Of a DNA stretch of 64,000 nt, positions 16,469 to 23,879 are shown piece after piece; within the stretch, counting starts at the first letter, position 1; each line of letters opens with the position of its first letter. A model generated the notes under the pieces. The model did no database searches and was not told the DNA's origin. It was given only the letters and a program-made list of their open reading frames with translations. The stretch is taken from positions 124,001 to 188,000 of the forward strand of contig CATQGW010000005.1 of assembly GCA_958295515.1 (NCBI GenBank), in the 5' to 3' direction. A program made the translations under genes and the position numbers. Source of the stretch: an uncultured Dehalococcoidia bacterium. Its GTDB lineage: Bacteria; Chloroflexota; Dehalococcoidia; Bin125.

Positions 16469-17470
16469 ATGGCATTCCCACACGCGCTGCTGCGCGCCGG
16501 CTACCCGTACGTGCGGGTGCTCGGGATGCGGCGGGTGACGACGTATCCGGTCGATATCGCGGTGGGCGAGGATCGGATTTACACGATCGGCCGCTCGGAG
16601 CTGGGGGTGGGCGGAAACATCCGGATGGTCTCGCTCGACGACGAGGATCTGGGCACGATGGCGGACACGGGGCTGGTCTGGCCGGTGGCGCTGCTGCGGG
16701 ATCACGCGAGCGGCGATCTGTGGGCGCTGGACGAGGCGTCGCACAAGGTGACGGTCTACTCGGCGGAGGGTGAGCAGCTGCGGCAGTGGGGCGAGCAAGG
16801 CTCGGAGCCGGGGCAGCTGGACCGCCCATCGGGGATGGAGTTCGACGCGGACGGCAACCTGTGGGTTGTGGACACGATGAATCATCGGTTGCAGCGCTTC
16901 ACGCGCGAGGGGGAGTATCTGAGCGGCTTCGGGGAGTTCGGCGACGGACCGGGGCAGTTCAATATGCCGTGGGGGGTGGCGATCGATGTGGAGGGGAATC
17001 TGTACGTCTCGGACTGGCGGAATGATCGGCTGCAGAAGCTCAGTCCGAGCGGCGAGCATCTGCTGACGATCGACGGGGCCAGGACGGTGGGCGTGGAGTT
17101 TGGGCGTCCGACGGGCGTTTCGGTGGACGAGCACGGCGATGTGTATGTGGCCGACCGTGACCGCGACCGGGTGCTGCTGTTCGACAAGACGGGCCGCTAC
17201 GTGCAGCAGTTCACGGGGGAGGCGACGCTCTCGAAGATGGGGCGGACGTACATCCTGGCGAACCAGAAGACGCTGCGGCTGCGGGAGATGACGTCGATCG
17301 ACCCGGTGAAGAACCTGCGGCATCCGCAGGGGCTGCGGGTGGAGGGGAGCAAGCTGTACGTGTGCGATTTCGGATCGCATCGGGTGCAGATTTTCGAGAA
17401 GGAGGCGTACCCGCTGAGCGAGGACGAGATCATGCCGGAGCCGAGCGCGCCGACGCTGATGACGACCTAG
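16469..17470 (+). CDS. NHL-repeat beta-propeller protein
   Basis: 333 residues from the ATG at 16469 (GAGGGAGGTTCACG). The track ORF start at 16313 lies inside the previous gene and is not used. At least four NHL-type blades are visible: GQLDRPSGMEFDADGNLWVVD, GQFNMPWGVAIDVEGNLYVSD, FGRPTGVSVDEHGDVYVAD and LRHPQGLRVEGSKLYVCD. NHL propellers bind ligands or proteins, and some are amidating lyases; no catalytic signature is evident here. No signal peptide. It follows the DUF1501 gene by 68 bases and may form one functional unit with that pair. Confidence 0.88.
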   Translation: MAFPHALLRAGYPYVRVLGMRRVTTYPVDIAVGEDRIYTIGRSELGVGGNIRMVSLDDEDLGTMADTGLVWPVALLRDHASGDLWALDEASHKVTVYSAEGEQLRQWGEQGSEPGQLDRPSGMEFDADGNLWVVDTMNHRLQRFTREGEYLSGFGEFGDGPGQFNMPWGVAIDVEGNLYVSDWRNDRLQKLSPSGEHLLTIDGARTVGVEFGRPTGVSVDEHGDVYVADRDRDRVLLFDKTGRYVQQFTGEATLSKMGRTYILANQKTLRLREMTSIDPVKNLRHPQGLRVEGSKLYVCDFGSHRVQIFEKEAYPLSEDEIMPEPSAPTLMTT

Positions 17471-17487
17471 GTTCGAGCGGGCGCGCG

Positions 17488-17826
17488 ATGCCGATGGTGT
17501 TCGGCTTCTCGAAGCATCGCCGGGAGTTGCTGGAGGCGGAGTTTCTGCGGATTGCGGGGGAGATGCGGCTGCTGGGGGTGGAGCGTTTCTGGTTGACGGG
17601 CGATCTGGCGGCGGACGCGGTGACGGCGGAATCGGAGCTGGAGCTGCTGGTGATCAAGGAGATGGACGAGCCGTATCAGCGTCGGGCGGACTTTTTCAGC
17701 ACGCATTTGCGCCCGCGGGTGGGGACGCGCTTTCTGGTCTATACGCCGGCGGAGTTTGAGCGTTTCGAGGAGCGCGATCCGCATATCCGGCGGGCGACGG
17801 CGTTGAGCGACGCGATCGATGTCTGA
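17488..17826 (+). CDS. Degenerate MNT-type nucleotidyltransferase
   Basis: 112 residues, start ATG 17488, 17 bases after the NHL stop. The overall pattern is that of the minimal nucleotidyltransferases that pair with HEPN proteins: GVERFWLTGDLAADAV ... ELELLVIKE ... RVGTRFLVYTPAEFERF. The active site is altered at every expected position. The GS motif is GD (38-39), the DxD is ExE (E50, E52), and the Asp normally just before the LVYTP strand is Arg81. Catalysis is therefore doubtful, and a binding or regulatory role for its partner is more likely. It overlaps the HEPN gene by eight bases. Confidence 0.75.
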   Translation: MPMVFGFSKHRRELLEAEFLRIAGEMRLLGVERFWLTGDLAADAVTAESELELLVIKEMDEPYQRRADFFSTHLRPRVGTRFLVYTPAEFERFEERDPHIRRATALSDAIDV

Positions 17827-18253
17827 GGGGTCGGCCAACGCTGCGGAGGCGGAGGCGGCGCGCTGGCTGCGGCAGGCGGAGCGGGACCTGGAGGCGGGGG
17901 AGCACAACCGCGAGGGTGGGTTTCACGCGGTGGCCTGCTTTCTGGCGCAGCAGGGGGCGGAGAAGTCGTTGACGGCGTATCTGGTGGCGCGGGGGGCGGA
18001 GCGGGTCTGGGGGCACGCGCTGGCGGATCTTTGCGAGGACGCGATGGCGCTGGATGCGTCGTTCGACGTGATTAAGTCGGTGGCGCTGCTGCTGGACAAA
18101 CACTTTCTGGGCGCGCGCTATCCGTCGGCGCTGCCGGGCGGGGTGCCGCACGACGCGTATGACGATGTGGATTCGCAGCGGGCGCTGGAGATTGGGCGGG
18201 ATGTTCGGGAGTTCGTGCTGCGGCGTCTGGCGGGCGAGGGTGAGCGGCGATGA
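17819..18253 (+). CDS. HEPN-domain protein
   Basis: 144 residues. ARWLRQAERDLEAGE, the core ACFLAQQGAEKSLTAYLVAR and the C-terminal LLDKHFLGARYPSALPGG ... SQRALEIGRDVREFV match the common HEPN domain (PF05168-like). Some HEPN proteins are RNases with an Rx4-6H motif. Here the candidate is R62-VWG-H66, with only three residues between, so RNase activity is not supported. Such proteins work with an MNT partner, and the preceding overlapping gene encodes one with a broken active site. It overlaps the next gene by four bases (ATGA). Confidence 0.82.
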   Translation: MSEGSANAAEAEAARWLRQAERDLEAGEHNREGGFHAVACFLAQQGAEKSLTAYLVARGAERVWGHALADLCEDAMALDASFDVIKSVALLLDKHFLGARYPSALPGGVPHDAYDDVDSQRALEIGRDVREFVLRRLAGEGERR

Positions 18254-18543
18254 TTCAGTTTCGGCATGCGCGGCTGAACGAGTACCACTGCGCGATGCTG
18301 CGGGATTTGCTCGATGTGCAGGATGATCCTGAGCGTCCGCGGGTGCTGGTGGAGGATGCGGTGGGAGATGGGGGGCTGGCGTTTCGACCGTCGCTGCGGC
18401 ATCGGGGCTATCACCCGGATGTGCTGGCGACGCTGGCGCAGCACGGGCTGGTGGATTTGACGCGGGCGGGGGATGGTTGGTTTCGGGTTTATGTCACGCC
18501 GGTGGGGCGCGATTACTACGACGACATGTGCGCGCTGACCTGA
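18250..18543 (+). CDS. Small winged-helix-like protein
   Basis: 97 residues. The segment HPDVLATLAQHGLVDLTRAG followed by DGWFRVYVTPVGRDYYDDM has the recognition-helix and wing pattern of small winged-helix proteins that end in 'TPxGRDYYD'. It has no other domain, so it could be a transcription factor for its own operon or a structural subunit. The start overlaps the HEPN stop by four bases, and its stop is three bases before the GTG of the glycosylase gene, so translation is probably coupled. Confidence 0.65.
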   Translation: MIQFRHARLNEYHCAMLRDLLDVQDDPERPRVLVEDAVGDGGLAFRPSLRHRGYHPDVLATLAQHGLVDLTRAGDGWFRVYVTPVGRDYYDDMCALT

Positions 18544-18546
18544 GTT

Positions 18547-19458
18547 GTGGCCGCCGAACTGACGCCGCAGCGCGTGGGCGCGATTCGCCGGCGGCTGCTG
18601 GACTGGTACGACGCGCATCAGCAGCCGTTTCCGTGGCGCACGTCGCAGGATCCGTGGGCGGCGCTGGTGGCGGCGGTGTGCGCGCAGCAGACGCAGATGC
18701 CTCGCGTGCTGGAGTTGTGGGAGCGCTGGATGGCAGCGTTCCCGACGCCGGCGGATGCGGCGCGGGCGTCGGACGCGGAGGCGCTGCGGGTTTGGGGGCG
18801 AGGGGGTTATCCGAAGCGGGCGCTGTATCTGCGGCGGGCGGCGGAGGTGTGTCTGACCAGATACGGAGGGGCGGTACCAGATAGCGAAACGGAGCTGCTG
18901 GAGCTGGCGGGGGTGGGGCCGTTTACGGCGGCGATAGTACTAGCGTTCGGTTTTGGTATCGATAGCGCGGCGGTCGATACCAATGTGGTTCGGCTGTTTG
19001 GTCGGCTGGTATTGGGCGATCTGCAACCGGCGCGGGAGTCGAGCGCGGGGGAGATACAACGGATCGCCGAACGATTAATGCCGCGGGGGGAAGCGTTGCG
19101 CTGGAATCCGGCGGTAATGGACTTTGGCTCGGCGGTTTGCAAACCGCGTCCGCGCTGCGGGGAATGTCCGCTTGCGCGGCTTTGCCAGGCGCGGCCGCGC
19201 TTTGCGGCGGGTGAACGGGCTGAGCCGGTGCGGGCGCAGGCGCGGTTTGAGGGATCGCAGCGGCAGTTGCGCGGGATGCTGATGCGAATGCTGCGCGAAG
19301 GGGACGATTCGGCAGACAGAGCGGGGTTAATTGAGCGCGGGACGGGCGAAAGCGGGCGGCCCGGGAGAGAGGTAGAAACGGCGCTGGAGGGGCTGATACA
19401 AGACCAATTGGCGCATTGCGTCGGGGGGCGTATATGGTTGGGCGCGAGCGAATGCTAG
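18547..19458 (+). CDS. MutY-like HhH-GPD DNA glycosylase with [4Fe-4S] cluster, lacking the catalytic Glu
   Basis: 303 residues from GTG 18547. PFPWRTSQDPWAAL, CAQQTQMPRV, the hairpin ELAGVGPFTAAIVLAFG (119-135) and VDTNVVRLFGRL place it in the MutY/Nth superfamily. The catalytic Asp144 is present. The residue equivalent to the MutY Glu (in SEVMLQQTQ) is Ala43, so ordinary adenine removal is in doubt. The cluster Cys are 198, 204, 207 and 213, spaced C-x5-C-x2-C-x5-C instead of the usual x6-x2-x5. The C-terminal NUDIX-like domain of MutY is absent. From about 18840 the gene uses many AT-rich codons (ATA, CTA, GTA) unlike its neighbours. Last gene of the MNT-HEPN-wHTH run. Confidence 0.83.
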   Translation: MAAELTPQRVGAIRRRLLDWYDAHQQPFPWRTSQDPWAALVAAVCAQQTQMPRVLELWERWMAAFPTPADAARASDAEALRVWGRGGYPKRALYLRRAAEVCLTRYGGAVPDSETELLELAGVGPFTAAIVLAFGFGIDSAAVDTNVVRLFGRLVLGDLQPARESSAGEIQRIAERLMPRGEALRWNPAVMDFGSAVCKPRPRCGECPLARLCQARPRFAAGERAEPVRAQARFEGSQRQLRGMLMRMLREGDDSADRAGLIERGTGESGRPGREVETALEGLIQDQLAHCVGGRIWLGASEC

Positions 19459-19513
19459 CAGTCTGCTACGCTCAGGCGGAGTCGTAACAGGACGACAGGA
19501 AGAGGAGCCGGCA

Positions 19514-20089
19514 ATGGCAAACGGCAGTCCGATCGAACAGGCGCGGGGCCACCTGCAAAGCGCGCGCGACGCGGCGCAAGCCCAGATTGAGCAGTTGCAG
19601 GGAGAGGTGGCGCAGCTCGACGCGGCGCTGGCGGCGCTGCCGGGCGGGGCGCCGGCCGCGCCGGCGCCGGCCGCGGTGGAGAAGCCGAAGCCGGCCAACG
19701 GTCGGCGACGGCGGCGGCGCAAGGCGGCTGCCCCGGAGGCGGAGGCCGCTGCGCCGGCTGCCGCTGCCGCCGAGGAGAAGGCGGCTCCGACGAACGGTCG
19801 GCGGCGACGCGCGACGCAGAGCCGTCCGGGCACGATCAGCGCGGCGGTGGAGAATTTCCTCGATGAGCACCACCCGCGGGCGCTGCACGCCTCGGAGGTG
19901 TTGGAGCACCTGCAGTCGAGCGGCAGCACGCCGGGCGGCAACGCGAAGAACGTGTTGCAGTCGACGCTGAACCGCTTGCAGGAGCGGGGCACGGTGAAGA
20001 ACATCGGCAAGAACCGCTGGCGGCGGGTGCGACCGCGCGGTCGCCAGCCGGGCGGCCAGGGCGAGGCGGCGGCCGAGTCCTCGGAGTAA
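19514..20089 (+). CDS. HARE-HTH-like DNA-binding protein with basic/Ala-rich linker
   Basis: 191 residues. A coiled coil (about 6-45, SARDAAQAQIEQLQGEVAQL) comes first. A low-complexity linker with two basic patches, NGRRRRRRKAAA and NGRRRRATQ, follows. The C-terminal domain (about 103-165) has ALHASEVLEHLQSSGST ... TLNRLQERGTVKNIGKNRWR, the shape of a HARE-type winged helix. A role as a nucleoid-associated or regulatory protein is an inference from the basic linker plus HTH. The ATG follows AGAGGAGCCGGCA. A hairpin (GCTTCGC-GGGCAA-GCGAAGC) begins one base after the stop codon. Confidence 0.72.
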   Translation: MANGSPIEQARGHLQSARDAAQAQIEQLQGEVAQLDAALAALPGGAPAAPAPAAVEKPKPANGRRRRRRKAAAPEAEAAAPAAAAAEEKAAPTNGRRRRATQSRPGTISAAVENFLDEHHPRALHASEVLEHLQSSGSTPGGNAKNVLQSTLNRLQERGTVKNIGKNRWRRVRPRGRQPGGQGEAAAESSE

Positions 20090-20109
20090 GCTTCGCGGGC
20101 AAGCGAAGC
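20090..20109 (+). terminator. Short hairpin after the HARE-HTH gene (possible attenuator/terminator)
   Basis: GCTTCGC, loop GGGCAA, GCGAAGC: a perfect 7-bp stem starting right after the TAA stop. It lacks a T-run, so it is at most a weak or Rho-assisted terminator, or an mRNA-end stabiliser. The NIPSNAP gene starts 21 bases later. Confidence 0.4.
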
Positions 20110-20129
20110 GGTAGCAGCCGAAAGGCGGG

Positions 20130-20453
20130 ATGATGCTGTTTGAACTGCGTCAGTACACGATCGAGGCGGGCGAGCGGGAGCGGTTCGTGGAGTTGATGGA
20201 GACGAAGGTGATCCCCTTCCAGGTCTCGCAGGGGATGGTGATTCTGGGCTCGTTCGTGGCGGAAGAGGACGACCAGACGTACATCTGGATGCGCCGCTTC
20301 CGCTCGGAGGAGGAGCGCGAGCAGCTCTACGATGCGGTGTATAACAGCGACTACTGGCGGGACGAGATCACGCCGGCGCTGAGCGGGCTGATGAACCGCG
20401 AGGGGATCACGGTGACGCGGATGAACGCGACGCCGCGCTCGCCGATTCAGTAG
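20130..20453 (+). CDS. NIPSNAP family protein
   Basis: 107 residues. MMLFELRQYTIEAGERERFV at the start and DDQTYIWMRRFRSEEEREQLYDAVYNSDYW in the middle are typical of NIPSNAP proteins, which have a dimeric ferredoxin-like (alpha/beta barrel) fold. Bacterial members are often encoded beside catabolic enzymes; their reaction is mostly unknown. Two in-frame ATGs at 20130 and 20133 are both possible starts behind AAAGGCGGG. It is followed 43 bases later by a thioesterase-like gene. Confidence 0.88.
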   Translation: MMLFELRQYTIEAGERERFVELMETKVIPFQVSQGMVILGSFVAEEDDQTYIWMRRFRSEEEREQLYDAVYNSDYWRDEITPALSGLMNREGITVTRMNATPRSPIQ

Positions 20454-20496
20454 CGCGGTTCGCGCCGAGCAGGGTTGTGGGGCGGCGCGGGCGCAG

Positions 20497-21267
20497 ATGA
20501 GCGAGGCGCTGTTTCGGCTTGAGGGCGGGCGCTACGTCCCGACGGATCGCTCGCGCGGGCCGTGGTCGCCGGAGGCGTTGCACGGCTCGCCGGTGGCGGC
20601 ACTGCTGGCGCATGTGGTGGAAGAGCGGCGTTCGGCCGAGCTGGAGTTGGCGCGGTTGACGGTCGATCTGTGCCGTCCGGTGCCGTATGCGCCGCTCTCG
20701 GTGGCGGTGGAGCCGGTGCGCGAGGGGCGGCGGGTTGCGCTGTATCGGCTGGCGATTGAGGCGGATGGGCGGGCGCTGACCTACGCGACGGCGCTCTGTT
20801 TGCGGCGCAATGCGCCGTCGGAGGGGGACGGGGCGCAGTACGATCCGCTGCCGTCGCCGCCGTCTGCGGACTCGCTGCCTGGGGGTGTGCTGGATCGTCG
20901 GGGCAATCCGTGGGTCTCGTATCCGGGGACGCTGGAGATGCGATTTCATCGGGCGCCGGGCGGAGCAGAGCCGGCGGAGGTCTGGATTCGGGCGGACGCG
21001 CGGGTGCTGGAAGGGGTGGAGGCGACGCCTGCGGTGCGGGCGGCCTCAATTGCGGATTTCGTCAGTCCGTTCGCAAATATGGGGGACGGGGCGTCGCCGT
21101 ATGTGAATGCGGACATCACGCTGCAGTTGCAGCGTCCGCCGCGGGGCGAGTGGTTGTGTCTGAGCGTGACGACGCGGGGCGCGCGGGAGGGGGGTGGCGG
21201 TGGCGCAGGCGGTGCTGCGGGATGTGGAGGGGTCGTTTGGTGCGGCGGCGGCTACGTCGATTTATAA
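20497..21267 (+). CDS. Acyl-CoA thioesterase-like double hot-dog protein, 3' end frameshifted
   Basis: The first ~225 residues match the thioesterase-like superfamily: FRLEGGRYVPTDRSRGPWSP, LHGSPVAALLAHVVEE, LTVDLCRPVPYAPLSV, SIADFVSPFANM, YVNADITLQLQRPPRGEWLCL. These proteins hydrolyse acyl-CoA or bind acyl chains. After TTRGARE the given frame turns into Gly-rich nonsense (GGGGGAGGAAGCGG). Removing one G from the G6 run near 21190 gives EGVAVAQAVLRDVEGSFGAA ... TSIYNGG and a TGA at 21275-21277, the expected family C-terminus. So the true or ancestral gene ends about ten bases later. This is either a sequencing slip or a natural homopolymer mutation. Confidence 0.8.
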   Translation: MSEALFRLEGGRYVPTDRSRGPWSPEALHGSPVAALLAHVVEERRSAELELARLTVDLCRPVPYAPLSVAVEPVREGRRVALYRLAIEADGRALTYATALCLRRNAPSEGDGAQYDPLPSPPSADSLPGGVLDRRGNPWVSYPGTLEMRFHRAPGGAEPAEVWIRADARVLEGVEATPAVRAASIADFVSPFANMGDGASPYVNADITLQLQRPPRGEWLCLSVTTRGAREGGGGGAGGAAGCGGVVWCGGGYVDL

Positions 21268-21297
21268 CGGGGGGTGATTGGGGGGCGTTGGTGGTGC

Positions 21298-21451
21298 CGC
21301 GGCAATCTCGCTGGGGGTGTGCCGAGGGTTGGTGCTGGTCACGGCGAGATACCCGCGGCAAGCGCGGGTATGACGGAATTCTTACCCGGGTATGGCGGGG
21401 GTTGGTGCTGGGCACGGCGGGATACCCGCGGCGGAGCGCGGGTGTGGCGGA
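21298..21451 (+). repeat. Partial type A hairpin and two type B elements
   Basis: GCCGCGGCAATCTCGCTGGG is the right half of a type A hairpin. It is followed by type B GTCACGGCGAGATACCCGCG ... TATGACGGA (21339-21377) and a diverged B copy (21411-21450) ending GGTGTGGCGG. They fill the gap between the thioesterase and aminotransferase genes, which converge. Confidence 0.8.
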
Positions 21452-21480
21452 AGCAGGGTGGGTGTGGCGGGCCTTTGGTG

Positions 21481-22854
21481 TTACAGGCCGAGTTCGGTTT
21501 CGAGGCGGGCGATGGCTCGGGAGATGCGGTTGACTAGTTCGTCGGCTTCTTCGAGGTTGACGGTGAGGGGGGGAGCGTAGGGGATGCTGGCGCCGCCGCG
21601 GGCGAGGACGCCTTCGTCGCGGAGGTATTGGGTGACGCGCTGGGAGACCTGGTCGGACTCCTCGAAGTCTTCGCCGGTGGCGGGGTTGCGCTTGAGTTCG
21701 ATGACCTGCATGAGGCCGGTGCCGCGGGTCTGGTGGACGGTGCGGTGCTCTTCGCGCAGGGCGACGAGGCGGCTGCGGACGTGCTCGCCGATGCGGGCGC
21801 TGTTTTCGACGAGTTCTTCGCGCTCGATGATTTCGAGGTTGCCGAGGGCGACGGCGCAGGCGACGGGGTTGGCGCCCCAGGTGATGCCGCCGATGGAGCC
21901 TTCGGGGCCGGCGTCCTCGAAGGTGCGGGCGATTTCGTCGGAGACCATGGTGGCGGCGATCGGGGAGTAGCCGGAGGAGAGCTGCTTGGCGAAGGTCATG
22001 ATGTCGGGTTCGACATCGAAGTGGTTCATGCCGAACCAGCGGCCGGTGCGGCCGAAGCCGTTGATCACTTCGTCGGCGATGAGCACGATGTCGTACTTGT
22101 CGCAGAGTTCGCGGAGGGTGCGCCAGTAGGCGGCGGGGGGCACGTAGGAGCCGTTGGAGGTGGAGATCGGCTCGGCGATCATGGCGGCGATGGTGTCGGG
22201 GCCCTGGGCGCGGATTTGGTCTTCGATGGTGCGTGCGCAGAAGACATCGCACTCGGGGTAGGTTTTTTCGTAGGGGCAGCGGTCGCAGTTGACGTTGGGG
22301 ACGTGGAGTGCGCCGGGGACGAGGGGTTCGTAGGGGGCGCGGTTGGCGTAGGTGGAGGCGTTGACGCTGAGCGCGCCGGCGGTCATGCCGTGGTAGGAGC
22401 CGATCCGCGAGATCGTCTTGAACTTCTTTTTGTTGCCCTTGAGGAAGTGGTAGTGCTTGGCGATGCGCAGGGCGGTGTCGACGGCCTCGGAGCCGCCGTT
22501 GACGAAGACGGCCTTGCGGAGGCGGGAGGGGGTCAGGTCGGCCAGCTTGGAGGCGAGTTCGACGGCGGGTTCGTTGGCGTAGGCGAAGGTGTTCTGGTAG
22601 GCGAGTTCGGACATCTGGCGGTGCGCGATGTCGGCGAGTTCTTCGCGGCCGTGGCCGACGGCGACGAGCCAGAGGCCGGACATGGCGTCGATGTACTCGC
22701 GGCCCTGGTCATCTTCGAGGAAGATGCCGGAGCCTTTGCGGATGACCAGCAAGCCGTCGTCAGCGGCCAGGTCGGCGTAGGACTGGGTGGGGATCCAGAG
22801 GTGTTCAAGGCCGCGCTGGTGCAAGGCTGCCTGCTGGTCGGTGAGCGTGGTCAT
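21481..22854 (-). CDS. Class III (omega) aminotransferase, PLP-dependent
   Basis: 457 residues, normal for class III aminotransferases. The cofactor Lys290 is in TFAKQLSSGYSP. The Asp of the PLP site is in IADEVINGFGRTGRWF, and VNGGSEAVDTALRIAKHYH binds the phosphate. The enzyme moves an amino group between an amine or beta-amino acid and a keto acid; the substrate is not clear. A Cys cluster (C190, C193, C202, C206 in CDRCPYEKTYPECDVFC) is present in an insertion, as in several relatives. No signal peptide. The start at 22854 follows AGGACATCCGC. Confidence 0.9.
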   Translation of the reverse strand: MTTLTDQQAALHQRGLEHLWIPTQSYADLAADDGLLVIRKGSGIFLEDDQGREYIDAMSGLWLVAVGHGREELADIAHRQMSELAYQNTFAYANEPAVELASKLADLTPSRLRKAVFVNGGSEAVDTALRIAKHYHFLKGNKKKFKTISRIGSYHGMTAGALSVNASTYANRAPYEPLVPGALHVPNVNCDRCPYEKTYPECDVFCARTIEDQIRAQGPDTIAAMIAEPISTSNGSYVPPAAYWRTLRELCDKYDIVLIADEVINGFGRTGRWFGMNHFDVEPDIMTFAKQLSSGYSPIAATMVSDEIARTFEDAGPEGSIGGITWGANPVACAVALGNLEIIEREELVENSARIGEHVRSRLVALREEHRTVHQTRGTGLMQVIELKRNPATGEDFEESDQVSQRVTQYLRDEGVLARGGASIPYAPPLTVNLEEADELVNRISRAIARLETELGL

Positions 22855-22956
22855 GCGGATGTCCTGTCATACGGCTGCGCCGCCTCAGCGCGGGGCCGGG
22901 TGCGGATGCGCGCAGGATAGTGCGTTGGGATGGGTTCTGCGCGGTGGGGCGGGTGG

Positions 22957-23562
22957 TCAGCGTTGCACGGGAGCCGGGGCCCCGCGGGAGCGCAGGTCGA
23001 AGGCCATGATGATCAGGTCGCGCATGTGCCCGTCGCGGTCCATGACCCAGCCGGGCAGGGTGGCGACGACGTGGAAGCCGAGGCTGTTGAAGACGGCCTG
23101 GGCGCCGTGCTGGTCGAGGGTCATGCGTGCGGAGAGGCGTTCGAGGCCCATGCTGTCGGCGATGGCGAAGATTTCTTCGGCGAGGAAGCGTCCGAGCCCC
23201 TGGCCGCGGATGTGGCTGTTGACGGTGACGCGGATTTCGCCGATGTGCTCGGTCCAGCCGGCTTCGTTGTGGACGAGGGATGCCTCGCCGAGGACATTTT
23301 CGCCGTCGACGGCGAGGACGGTGGTGGTGCGGTGGGCGTCGATGTTCTCGAGCCAGCGGTCGATGACACCCTCGTCGGTGATGTCCCAGGGGAGGTACAT
23401 GAGGTCGTCGTGGGAGAGAGCGCGGGCGAAGGAGAGGAAGCGGGGTTTGTCGGCGGCGGACATCAGCCGCACGTCGATTTCGCGTCCGCCGCGCAGGGTG
23501 GCGCGCCGGGGGTAGCGGCGGGCGATCAGTTGTGCCTGTCGGGACCGTGCATCAGTCGCCAT
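22957..23562 (-). CDS. GNAT family N-acetyltransferase
   Basis: 201 residues from the ATG at 23562 (GGAGCGCCGC upstream); the track ORF extends further up into repeat DNA. The acetyl-CoA-binding motif is RVTVNSHIRGQGLGRFLAEE, with GxGxG-like RGQGLG. The end HGAQAVFNSLGFHVVATLPGWVMD is the usual GNAT beta-strand region. The acceptor substrate is unknown. It stands in the same direction as the aminotransferase with 102 bases between them. Confidence 0.88.
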   Translation of the reverse strand: MATDARSRQAQLIARRYPRRATLRGGREIDVRLMSAADKPRFLSFARALSHDDLMYLPWDITDEGVIDRWLENIDAHRTTTVLAVDGENVLGEASLVHNEAGWTEHIGEIRVTVNSHIRGQGLGRFLAEEIFAIADSMGLERLSARMTLDQHGAQAVFNSLGFHVVATLPGWVMDRDGHMRDLIIMAFDLRSRGAPAPVQR

Positions 23563-23643
23563 GCGGCGCTCCGTTTCCTTGGGGATTTGCTGCGCGGCAA
23601 TCTTAGCACCACGTTGTTGGGAGGTTGGGTGGTGTGGGGGACC

Positions 23644-23772
23644 CGCCGTCATTGCCGCGCTCCGCCGCGGCAATCTCGCTGCGCTTTCCGTCATTCCCGC
23701 GAACGCGGGAATCTTGTGGCGGTACCTGGGAGGTTGCGCGGTGGAGATTCCCGCTTTCGCGGGAATGACGGA
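23644..23772. repeat. Type A hairpin followed by type C 86-bp element (copy 2)
   Basis: Type A GTCATTGCCGCGCTCCGCCG ... CGGCAATCTCG at about 23648-23678. It is followed by a type C element, 23687-23772, with the same 27-base inverted ends and 32-base centre (TTGTGGCGGTACCTGGGAGG) as the other copies. The rest of 23563-23879 is G-rich linker with decayed B-end motifs (GGTGTGACGG). No gene is visible. Confidence 0.88.
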
Positions 23773-23879
23773 CAAAGGGGGCGGGAATGACGGAAGGGGG
23801 GTGACGGGGTTGGGGATGGGTGTGACGGAGTGTGGGCTGGGGTGGCGGGGTTGGGGTGGGTGTGACGGGGTGGGAGGGG

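Noticed and set aside
17488-18253. Classic HepT/MntA toxin-antitoxin pair
   Set aside because: Both active-site motifs are degenerate, so I report it as an unusual pair and do not claim a working toxin-antitoxin system.
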